The notes below the pieces were generated by a model. That model was not told where the DNA came from. It did not search any database and saw only the letters and a program-made list of their open reading frames with translations. DNA of 5,237 nt, from NCBI GenBank assembly GCA_002440975.1, contig DJWN01000123.1, forward strand, positions 1-5,237, written 5' to 3'. Both the position numbers and the translations under genes were made by a program. This DNA is from Bacteroidales bacterium UBA6229. Lineage in GTDB: Bacteria > Bacteroidota > Bacteroidia > Bacteroidales > F082. This document shows, one piece after another, positions 1-5,237 of this stretch (positions within the stretch are counted from its first letter, which is position 1; each line of letters starts with the position of its first letter).

Positions 1-30
1 TTCTGGCTCGTCCAGGTTAGGAATATGAAC

Positions 31-135
31 GATGTGAACTTGAACGGCAACGATGTGGACTCGAACAACATTGATGTGAACTCGAACATCATATGCAAAG
101 ATACGAACGACTTATGCAAAGTCTCGAACGTCTTC
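31..135. repeat. 21-bp tandem repeat array, five degenerate units
   Basis: Five units begin at 31, 52, 73, 94 and 115. The best conserved part is a CGAAC core (TGAAC in the first unit) at 41, 62, 83, 104 and 125, exactly 21 bases apart each time. Units 1-3 all begin GATGTG and continue with a GAACT or GGACT; units 4 and 5 begin TGCAAA instead, so the array has two sub-types. A weaker possible unit precedes it at 10-30. Twenty-one bases is close to two turns of B-DNA, so the core would recur on one face of the helix; 21 is also a multiple of three, so the array stays open in one frame. The array stops exactly where the inverted repeat at 136 begins. Function is unknown. Confidence 0.75.
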
Positions 136-172
136 CCAAACCTTCAAGGTTTCCAAAACCTTGAAGGTTTGG
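136..172. repeat. Perfect 17-bp inverted repeat (hairpin)
   Basis: The left arm CCAAACCTTCAAGGTTT (136-152) and the right arm (156-172) are exact reverse complements, separated by only three bases (CCA). Each arm is itself nearly palindromic (AAACCTT, one central base, AAGGTTT), so both a long hairpin and two small hairpins can form. There is no T-run after it on the plus strand, so it is not a typical intrinsic terminator. A related element lies at 294-329. Such AAACCTTGAAGG motifs are, to my knowledge, a frequent dispersed intergenic repeat in Bacteroidota, but a genome search would be needed to show copy number here. Confidence 0.85.
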
Positions 173-177
173 TGATT

Positions 178-221
178 AAGATTTCAGGGCTCTGCCCCCA
201 CGAAGATTTCAGGGCTGCCCC
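178..221. repeat. Imperfect direct duplication, 25-bp spacing
   Basis: The 14-mer AAGATTTCAGGGCT occurs at 178-191 and again at 203-216. Both copies continue into a C-rich tail (CTGCCCCC in the first, GCCCC in the second, which lacks two bases). Each copy contains GGGC followed by GCCC and so could form a small stem. It looks like a recent local duplication inside the repeat mosaic. Confidence 0.7.
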
Positions 222-293
222 TTGAATGCAACATACATAGAATTTCAACCATAGTGCCGCCCCGCTAGGGCTATCTTTATATTGCCTGCGAAG

Positions 294-329
294 AAATCCT
301 TCAAGGGTTTGTAAAACCTTGAAGGGTTT
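294..329. repeat. Second inverted repeat of the CCTTCAAGG family
   Basis: CCTTCAAGGGTTT (298-310) pairs with AAACCTTGAAGG (314-325) around a three-base loop, with a single bulged G in the left arm. Pairing extends outward through a T-G wobble to AAA (294-296) with TTT (327-329). The core is the same as in the perfect inverted repeat at 136-172, but with an extra G after AAGG in both halves. The two are therefore diverged members of one repeat family about 140 bases apart. Confidence 0.75.
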
Positions 330-436
330 TGGAATACTATGCCAATGATAGCAGCACCCTGTCTGGGTATTTCATTACTGTAGATGGATGGTTCCTCAAA
401 AAAAATTGTAATCGATGCAATCACAAATAACAAAAC

Positions 437-473
437 AAAAGGCTGTCTGACACTTCTGCCAAACAGCCTTTTT
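437..473 (-). terminator. Intrinsic terminator after the secreted-protein gene
   Basis: AAAAGGCTGT (437-446) and ACAGCCTTTT (463-472) form a 10-bp stem around a 16-base loop. It starts 24 bases past the stop codon of the leftward gene. Read leftward, the stem is followed by TTTTGTTTTG; read rightward it ends in TTTTT, so it could stop transcription in both directions and insulate the gene from the repeat region. The stem is strong and the position fits; the large loop is the only weak point. Confidence 0.8.
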
Positions 474-496
474 CGAATAGGAAATATTCACAAAGT

Positions 497-2173
497 TTAT
501 TTGATCACATGGATTTTTTGGGTGGTAAGTCCTTTTGCTGTTTGGACATGGACGATATAAGCGCCAGATTTTAGCTCAGTAACACTTAAGTCAAGTTCAT
601 TGGTGCCGGGCATTTGGTGCTTGACAAGCTGCCCCATAAGGTTAAATAATTTGATCTCAACAATTGTTTCATCACTTTGTAGCTTTACAAAATCGCTGGC
701 CGGATTTGGGTAAATCGTAACATTATGCGTTGATTGCTGTATTTCGCTGGTGTTAACCGTACTATTCGAATAAAGCAGGGTGATATTTGGATAGAGATCA
801 ACACAATAGCCCCAGGGCGGAATGGACAACGGATCAAATGGCTGATCGTCTCTTTCGGCAGCGCGCGAACGCTGACTGGTAGAATCGTAGGTGCAAATAA
901 ATGAGGTGAAAAGCTGGGGGACGGTATATGATTTTACAGCCTGAATAATCAAATTTCCACCATTATAGGTATAAGCATTATCAAAGGGGATGTAGAATTC
1001 TTTCAGGCCTTTTTTGAAGTTAACAGTTCCGTTAAACACTTCAGTGAATTCGCTTGGGTCGAGCCAGTCATCAGTGAGGTTGTTCTGATCTGTTTCGCTC
1101 AGCATCATATGAACTTCCACACCTTCTTCGTCCTCATCAAATAGTGCTGTGTATTTGATTCCAGTAATGGCTTCACCATCCACATTGATTTCATCTGCAA
1201 GATACAGGGTTTGTGTTTGGCTGTATAGCTGGAAAAAGTTGAAAGGAAGAAATTTGGCCGGAGTGAAATTCTCACCTATCTCAATCGGTTCAATGTCCTC
1301 GGTTTGAACCGTAACAGGCAATAGTTCAGATTGATCATTATCAACCGCTTCATCCCCATTGAGTTGTACAATAGCGTAAACGGCCGTATTACCGGTTTCA
1401 TCTTCCTCAGGAATCCAGCTAAGGTCATAGGTGACTTTTTCTGCAAAATCAATGGTTTCTCCCTGGATTGAGGCAAGCTCTTCTCCGCCTTCTTTGTAAA
1501 GACTAACAGTATAGTCACTTTGACTTGTAAGCCCGCCATTTATAATTTCGACAGTGTAAATCTCATTTTTACCAACCGAAGGGGTGATGTTTCCTTCGAA
1601 GGAAGCCACCAGCAAGTCGTTGTTTACGACAGTTTCTATGGTAATATTGTCGATACACCACAAATTGATGGCATAGCAGTTTCCGTCGTACCTGAAGGCA
1701 TACTGAACGCTGCTTGCACCCGATGGCACAGCAAAATAGTAGGAATATTCGCCCTGTGGGATATTTAAGGTGGAGAGTGGCTGTTCCCATAAGGCCTGCC
1801 AGCTTGTTCCGCCGTCAAAGCTTACATCCATGCCGATAATTTCGCCAAAATCCATTTCGTAATTGATCAGATACTGCAGATAGCTAATTTTAAGGCCGGT
1901 TTGGCCTGTAACATCTATCTCAGGAGAAACAAGTCGGCTCAATCCTGCAGCCATGCTGTATCCCAGATAAAGCTCAGGTGCTGTACCTCCGGCCATTTGC
2001 GACACATTAACCGACCAGCTTGGTGGTTGTTCTGCATCAATAACCCAGCCTGGAGGGATGGTGCCTGCGTTATAATCAAATTCTTCGGTATAGATAACCG
2101 TTTGTGCCGAAACATTTACCAGCAAAAAGCCTGTAATCAGCAAGGTGAGGAGGGGTGTAAAAAGTTTTTTCAT
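497..2173 (-). CDS. Secreted T9SS type A sorting-domain protein with choice-of-anchor J-like domain
   Basis: A 558-residue exported protein. Residues 1-23 are a classic signal peptide (KK, hydrophobic core, VSA before Q24), which fixes the start. Residues 27-180 resemble a choice-of-anchor J/MAM-like beta-sandwich: EEFD, PPGW, SPEIDVTG, VSFDGGTSW and a final CIDNITIE strand. Residues 185-290 look like an Ig/CARDB-like domain (VEIINGG, AVYAIVQLNGDEAVDNDQSE). Residues 298-468 form another beta-rich domain, with SQTQTLYLADEI, ITGIKY, YNGGNLIIQAV and a closing PNITLLYS. Residues 482-558 are the type IX sorting domain (VTIYPNPASD, LFNLMGQLV, LKSGAYIVHV, ending KIHVIK), the signal for export across the outer membrane and surface attachment or release. 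No protease or glycosidase active site is visible, so adhesion or ligand binding is an inference. It is transcribed alone, divergently from the kinase operon. No exact TAnnTTTG lies upstream; the nearest is CATTTTTG (reverse complement of 2227-2234). Confidence 0.92.
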   Translation of the reverse strand: MKKLFTPLLTLLITGFLLVNVSAQTVIYTEEFDYNAGTIPPGWVIDAEQPPSWSVNVSQMAGGTAPELYLGYSMAAGLSRLVSPEIDVTGQTGLKISYLQYLINYEMDFGEIIGMDVSFDGGTSWQALWEQPLSTLNIPQGEYSYYFAVPSGASSVQYAFRYDGNCYAINLWCIDNITIETVVNNDLLVASFEGNITPSVGKNEIYTVEIINGGLTSQSDYTVSLYKEGGEELASIQGETIDFAEKVTYDLSWIPEEDETGNTAVYAIVQLNGDEAVDNDQSELLPVTVQTEDIEPIEIGENFTPAKFLPFNFFQLYSQTQTLYLADEINVDGEAITGIKYTALFDEDEEGVEVHMMLSETDQNNLTDDWLDPSEFTEVFNGTVNFKKGLKEFYIPFDNAYTYNGGNLIIQAVKSYTVPQLFTSFICTYDSTSQRSRAAERDDQPFDPLSIPPWGYCVDLYPNITLLYSNSTVNTSEIQQSTHNVTIYPNPASDFVKLQSDETIVEIKLFNLMGQLVKHQMPGTNELDLSVTELKSGAYIVHVQTAKGLTTQKIHVIK

Positions 2174-2357
2174 GTGTAAATTATTTAATTTTAGGGATTC
2201 AATTTAATGCCTGACGTAAGAGCATTCAAAAATGATTTAAGTCGATTTGTTCATTGAATGGCTTTTTAAGTTCTGTAAATCATATCAAAATGCAAAGTAA
2301 AAGTAAAGCATGTTTGAAATCAATTCGTGCTGTATGGTATTTTAACTCATGGTTTAA

Positions 2358-2373
2358 TAAGTGCAGGCACTTA
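2358..2373. promoter_or_regulatory. Perfect 7-2-7 palindrome, possible response-regulator operator
   Basis: TAAGTGC and GCACTTA are exact reverse complements separated by AG. Two inverted heptamers with a two-base gap, starting and ending in TA, is the arrangement known for E. coli NarL sites (TACYYMT, 7-2-7), although the inner bases differ. The next gene pair encodes a NarL-family regulator, and the site lies between it and the divergent secreted-protein gene, roughly 90 bases upstream of the predicted kinase transcription start. The palindrome is seen directly; its use as an operator is inference. Confidence 0.4.
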
Positions 2374-2446
2374 GTCCGGCTTAGTACTGCCTCGTATTTT
2401 GTTCAGAATCAGACTGAATATCGCTATACTTTTAGGTTTATTGATG

Positions 2447-2454
2447 TAGTTTTG
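2447..2454 (+). promoter_or_regulatory. Candidate Bacteroidota -7 promoter element of the kinase operon
   Basis: TAGTTTTG is an exact match to the Bacteroidota housekeeping -7 consensus TAnnTTTG and is followed by CA. A transcript would start near 2458-2461, giving a leader of roughly 35 bases to the ATG at 2494 but almost none to the ATG at 2464, and it would exclude the ATG at 2254. No TTG or TTTG is present at the usual -33 distance, so the call rests on the -7 box and on position only. Confidence 0.45.
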
Positions 2455-2493
2455 CAACATAGAATGGCAAGCGGCATTAATGCTTTACTACTT

Positions 2494-4431
2494 ATGCATA
2501 TTAATTTTCACAGTTTCATACAGTTGTTGTTGATCATCACCCTATTTGCCTCCTGCACATCCGAAAACAGGCGTGATGAGGAAGCCATGAATATTGCAGC
2601 AGCCGAAGCAGATCAGCGGTATAACTACATTCACAAACTGATCTACGACAATCCGCTTGAAGCCCGCGAAGAGGCAAGCCGCATCCTTGAAACGCTTAAG
2701 CCAAACGATTATATTTCGGAGATCATACTGCTTAAACATATCGGATCGTCCTACGTTTTCGAAACCAATAATTCAGAAGCTGTTAAGTATTATAATCAGG
2801 CACTTGCGATTGCCGAGCAGCATGAAGTGTGGGCTGAGGTGGCGCATATTAATAATAATCTTGGAGTGATTTTTAACGAGATTGCCAACTACAAGATGGC
2901 TTATATTCATCTGGTTGAAGCACTTAACTATTATGATTTGGCCAGGCTTTCACATAAAAAGACAGGAGCTTACAACAACATTGGCATCATTTATATGAAT
3001 CTGCGGAATTACGACAAAGCCCTTTCGTATTTCGAGCAGGCAACAGACACCTCCTTCACGCCGAGGGATACCATTTTGGTGATTTCTGCACTTAATAACA
3101 TTGCCTTGTGCTACAATTCAAAGGAGAATCCTTCCGAAGCACTCCATCATCTCGAACGAGCCATTGACCTTTCAAAAAAAGTTAACAATAAATACGGACT
3201 GTGTATTTCCTATCAGCTGATGGGTAATGTTTACCTGAAACTCAATCAGCCTTCCAAATCATTGGAGGCCTATTCCATGAGCCGGGATATCGCCAACGAT
3301 GGCAATTTGTCGTATCAGCTTGCACTGGCACGGCTGGGTCTCGGACAGGTTTATCTGCAAACCGGTAAGCAGGAGGAAGCTTTCAAAATGGCTTTTGAGG
3401 TGCTCAATATGGCTAAAGAGCACGAAAGCCTTATGCTCGAAAGTGATGCCCACCAACTGCTCTCCGGGATTTATGAAAAACAGGGCGATTTTAAAAACGG
3501 ACTGCTTCATTATCAGAAACATATCAGCACGCAACAGGAGGTGATTAATCAAACCGTGATACATCAAATTTATGATGTGGAGCTTAACTACCTGAATCAA
3601 CTTAACAAAATGCAGCAGCTGGAGCTCGAGAAAAAAGAACTTTCGATAAGCAAAAAGAACAACCTGCTCTTTTTTATCTCATTGACATTTATCATGTTAC
3701 TGGTAGGTTTATACCTGATCTACCTCAATCACCGTCACCGGCAGGAGGTGAAGTTTCAGCGGACAGTGATTGAGCTAACGGAGAAAAAATCGGATGCAGC
3801 ACTCGAAGCAGAGATAAGAGAGCGCAAAAGGATAGGGCAGGAGTTGCATGATAGTTTGGGACATCTGCTTTCTGTGGCAGGACTTCATGCCAATGTGCTT
3901 CAGAAAAGAAAGAATCTTTCGGCCACCAAAAAAGATGAACTGCTCGAAGCTTTAATGAGAACCATCGACGATGCCTTTGATGAAGTGCGCAATATCTCAC
4001 ACAACCTGGCACCTTCCCTATTATCCGAGCACGGCCTGAAAGGAGCCCTCAAAAGTATCTCTGACAAAGTGAACCAAAGCACAAGGCTTACAATGAGTTT
4101 TGATACTTTTGGTTTGAACGGGAAAATGGATAAGCTTATCGAAAACACACTTTTCAGAACCATACAGGAGATCGTGAACAATACAATCAAACATGCCGAA
4201 GCCAGTCAGTTGTTTATCCAGATTACGCAAGGTGAACATGAAATCACCCTAATGGCCGAAGATAACGGAAAAGGATTTGATACGGCTGCCATTGATCAGC
4301 TGGCCAGTCATGGCCTTTCGCATATGAAATCGCGCATCGAAAAGCATAACGGAGCGATGCACATCGATTCCAATACCCTCAGAGGCACAATCATCAGTAT
4401 TTTAATTCCGCTAAAAGAAAACACAGCATGA
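2494..4431 (+). CDS. TPR-containing membrane sensor histidine kinase (HisKA_3 family)
   Basis: A 645-residue sensor of a two-component system. Residues 1-21 are a lipoprotein-type signal (hydrophobic LLLIITLF, then ASC with Cys21). Residues about 75-350 hold roughly seven TPR units (for example YNNIGIIYMNLRNYDKALSYF), predicted periplasmic. A charged linker (352-388) leads to one membrane helix (390-411), then a cytoplasmic HisKA_3 dimerisation domain with phospho-acceptor His452 in ELHDSLGH. Asp453 and His457 fit the DxxxQ/H phosphatase motif described for NarX-type kinases. The ATPase domain (about 553-642) has an intact N box (EIVNNTIKHA, Asn563), G1 (DNGKGFD, Asp590) and G2 (HGLSHM). The kinase should phosphorylate the regulator whose gene it overlaps by ATGA. 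I chose 2494 because it puts the signal at the N-terminus and follows a promoter match by a normal leader; 2464 (10 residues longer) is possible, 2254 unlikely. There is no clear Shine-Dalgarno at any of them, which is usual in Bacteroidota. The ligand is unknown. Confidence 0.93.
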   Translation: MHINFHSFIQLLLIITLFASCTSENRRDEEAMNIAAAEADQRYNYIHKLIYDNPLEAREEASRILETLKPNDYISEIILLKHIGSSYVFETNNSEAVKYYNQALAIAEQHEVWAEVAHINNNLGVIFNEIANYKMAYIHLVEALNYYDLARLSHKKTGAYNNIGIIYMNLRNYDKALSYFEQATDTSFTPRDTILVISALNNIALCYNSKENPSEALHHLERAIDLSKKVNNKYGLCISYQLMGNVYLKLNQPSKSLEAYSMSRDIANDGNLSYQLALARLGLGQVYLQTGKQEEAFKMAFEVLNMAKEHESLMLESDAHQLLSGIYEKQGDFKNGLLHYQKHISTQQEVINQTVIHQIYDVELNYLNQLNKMQQLELEKKELSISKKNNLLFFISLTFIMLLVGLYLIYLNHRHRQEVKFQRTVIELTEKKSDAALEAEIRERKRIGQELHDSLGHLLSVAGLHANVLQKRKNLSATKKDELLEALMRTIDDAFDEVRNISHNLAPSLLSEHGLKGALKSISDKVNQSTRLTMSFDTFGLNGKMDKLIENTLFRTIQEIVNNTIKHAEASQLFIQITQGEHEITLMAEDNGKGFDTAAIDQLASHGLSHMKSRIEKHNGAMHIDSNTLRGTIISILIPLKENTA

Positions 4432-5090
4432 AGAGCAAGCCTATCAGAGTGTTAATTGTTGACGATCATCAGTTGATGGTAGAGGGATTGAAATCGCTGC
4501 TTGAGGATGAGGAAGATATTGCCTTTGTGGCTGGAGCCAATTCGATGGCTGAAACGCTGAACTTTTTGCAAAACAATGAGATAGACGTTATTTTGATGGA
4601 CATCAACATGCCGGATGCCTCTGGAATTGAAACCACCGAGAAGGTGAAAGCCGGCTTCCCGGATATAAAGGTGGTGGCACTAACCATGCACGAAGACATT
4701 GCCGTGATAACCAAAATGATCAAGGCGGGTGCATCGGGCTACATCCTGAAGCGCACAAATATGAACGAAGTGGTGGAAGCCATTCGTGTGGTATATAACA
4801 ATGGCCGCTATCTGAGCAATGTAACGCAAAAAATCATCATGGATAATCTGGGAACTGCAGCCCGACAGGATGAGTTGATGGAGGATTCAAAGCCGATCCT
4901 TTCTACACGTGAGCTGGAGGTGCTCAACCTGATTGCCAGAGAGCATAGCAATGCGCAGATTGCAGAGCAACTGTTTATCAGTGAGCGAACTGTGGAAGCA
5001 CATCGCAGGAATATTTTCATCAAAACAGAAACCAAATCAATCGTGGGGCTGATCAAATATGCCATAAACAAAGGATTGATTGATGCCTGA
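4428..5090 (+). CDS. NarL/FixJ (LuxR-type) response regulator
   Basis: A 220-residue DNA-binding response regulator, the usual family length. Residues 6-122 are a receiver domain with a complete active site: acidic pair Asp12-Asp13, phospho-acceptor Asp58 in LMDINMP, Thr86 and Lys108. Residues about 158-216 are a LuxR-type helix-turn-helix: LSTRELEVLNLIA, then NAQIAEQLFISERTVEAHRRNI with the recognition helix, ending in GLIKYAINKGLI. The start codon overlaps the kinase stop (ATGA), implying translational coupling and a cognate pair; the HisKA_3 kinase plus REC-LuxR regulator pairing is the standard one. Phosphorylation should promote dimerisation and DNA binding, possibly at the 7-2-7 palindrome upstream of the operon, which is inference. 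No residue expected in the family is missing. Its target genes cannot be read from the window. Confidence 0.95.
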   Translation: MKSKPIRVLIVDDHQLMVEGLKSLLEDEEDIAFVAGANSMAETLNFLQNNEIDVILMDINMPDASGIETTEKVKAGFPDIKVVALTMHEDIAVITKMIKAGASGYILKRTNMNEVVEAIRVVYNNGRYLSNVTQKIIMDNLGTAARQDELMEDSKPILSTRELEVLNLIAREHSNAQIAEQLFISERTVEAHRRNIFIKTETKSIVGLIKYAINKGLIDA

Positions 5091-5187
5091 AAAAGTGGTA
5101 ATGAGCTTGGGAGTGCGTTGAGATCAGTTCATGAGCAGCCAAATAAATCTTTTAGCCTGTTAAAAGGCTCAGATCAATTTGTAAAAG

Positions 5188-5195
5188 TAGCTTTG
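5188..5195 (+). promoter_or_regulatory. Candidate -7 promoter element for a gene beyond the window
   Basis: TAGCTTTG matches the Bacteroidota -7 consensus TAnnTTTG exactly and lies in non-coding AT-rich sequence about 100 bases after the regulator stop. No clear -33 TTTG is seen at the expected spacing, and no start codon with a long frame follows before the edge, so the gene it might serve is outside the window. The rest of 5091-5237 holds only a weak 5-bp stem (5154-5169) without a T-run. Confidence 0.3.
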
Positions 5196-5237
5196 TAAAA
5201 TTTGTTCGCAACAAGTGATTGAACAGAATTTGTGGTA

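Larger units (their letters stand above)
1..436. other. Non-coding repeat mosaic, no credible gene
   Basis: This stretch lies beyond the 3' end of the secreted-protein gene and is built mostly from short repeats, listed separately: a 21-bp tandem array, two related inverted repeats and a direct duplication. Two short open frames exist (25-225 rightward, 245-433 leftward), but both run through the repeats: the first reads the tandem array as a 7-residue period and the palindrome as NLQGFQNLEGL, and neither shows a domain, signal peptide or upstream promoter match. Between the repeats, 222-293 includes a small GC-rich stem (GCCC at 259-262 with GGGC at 268-271). From 330 to 436 I see nothing recognisable. 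The segment resembles repeat-rich intergenic DNA that is common in Bacteroidota genomes; that comparison is from memory. Confidence 0.7.
2174..2493. other. Divergent intergenic region
   Basis: About 320 bases separate the start of the leftward secreted-protein gene from the chosen start of the rightward kinase gene. It is AT-rich and holds a perfect 7-2-7 palindrome (2358-2373) and a -7 promoter match (2447-2454), listed separately. The frame of the kinase stays open back to an ATG at 2254, but the peptide it would add is rich in Trp, Cys, Arg and Tyr, has no domain character, and would bury the lipoprotein signal about 90 residues inside. I therefore treat it as untranslated. A loose stem (2224-2235 with 2251-2259, with a bulge) is probably chance. 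Confidence 0.65.

Noticed and set aside
31..135. CRISPR array
   Set aside because: Units are contiguous with no unique spacers, are too short and degenerate, and no cas gene is present.
25..225. 66-residue open frame with a 7-residue repeat rich in Asn and Asp
   Set aside because: It is a straight translation of the 21-bp array, the palindrome and the duplicated segment; repeats whose period is a multiple of three stay open by chance, and there is no promoter match, ribosome site or domain.
245..433. 62-residue leftward open frame
   Set aside because: It crosses the second inverted repeat and lies downstream of the terminator of the leftward gene; no signal peptide cleavage pattern or family resemblance supports it.
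2227..2234. Leftward -7 promoter box (CATTTTTG) for the secreted-protein gene
   Set aside because: The first base of the TAnnTTTG consensus is wrong and no -33 element is seen; mentioned in the gene entry but not listed as a promoter.
2224..2259. Stem between ATTCAAAAATGA and TCATTGAAT
   Set aside because: It needs a three-base bulge and a long loop in AT-rich DNA, so chance is the simplest explanation.
3259..4239. Several open frames of 72-113 residues on the minus strand within the kinase gene
   Set aside because: They are antisense shadows of a gene with complete TPR, HisKA_3 and ATPase motifs; their peptides have no domain character.
4469..5071. Antisense open frames within the response-regulator gene
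   Set aside because: The plus-strand protein has all receiver and helix-turn-helix motifs; the Ser-rich antisense peptides are typical translation shadows.
5154..5169. Terminator hairpin after the regulator gene (AGCCT/AGGCT)
   Set aside because: Only five base pairs and no T-run follows on either strand; too weak to call.

Overview
The window reads as chromosomal DNA of a Bacteroidota member, probably class Bacteroidia. The evidence is a secreted protein ending in a type IX secretion (Por) sorting domain, a sensor kinase whose periplasmic input is made of TPR repeats, a NarL-type regulator with a Bacteroidota-style C-terminus (KTETKS...GLIKYA), and matches to the Bacteroidota -7 promoter element TAnnTTTG instead of sigma70-type boxes. 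No RNA gene, CRISPR array, insertion sequence or phage gene was seen. The species cannot be named from the sequence.

Layout. Positions 1-436 hold no credible gene. They are a mosaic of short repeats: five 21-bp tandem units (31-135), a perfect 17-bp-arm inverted repeat directly abutting them (136-172), a 25-bp direct duplication (178-221) and a second, related inverted repeat (294-329). A hairpin terminator (437-473) follows, and then a leftward gene (497-2173) for a 558-aa exported multidomain protein with a signal peptide, a choice-of-anchor J/MAM-like domain, an Ig/CARDB-like domain, a further beta-rich domain and a T9SS type A sorting domain. A divergent intergenic region (2174-2493) carries a perfect 7-2-7 palindrome and a -7 promoter match. 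Rightward from there lies a two-gene operon: a TPR sensor histidine kinase (chosen start 2494, end 4431) overlapping by ATGA a LuxR/NarL-family response regulator (4428-5090). The last 147 bases are non-coding, with a possible promoter near 5188-5195 for a gene beyond the window.

How the genes may work together. The kinase and regulator form a cognate pair by overlap and by family match (HisKA_3 kinase with a REC-LuxR regulator). The periplasmic TPR domain probably senses a protein or peptide partner, passes the signal through one membrane helix to the phospho-accepting histidine, and the phosphorylated regulator binds DNA. The 7-2-7 palindrome has the geometry of known NarL-type sites and sits between the operon and the divergent secreted-protein gene, so autoregulation or control of the exported protein is a testable idea. 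The sequence does not prove it.

Main limits: the kinase start is uncertain (2254, 2464 and 2494 are all in frame), the promoter calls rest on a -7 match without a clear -33 box, and the ligand of the sensor and the role of the secreted protein are unknown. The individual gene families are known; the least explained parts are the repeat mosaic at the left edge and the palindrome in the divergent region.
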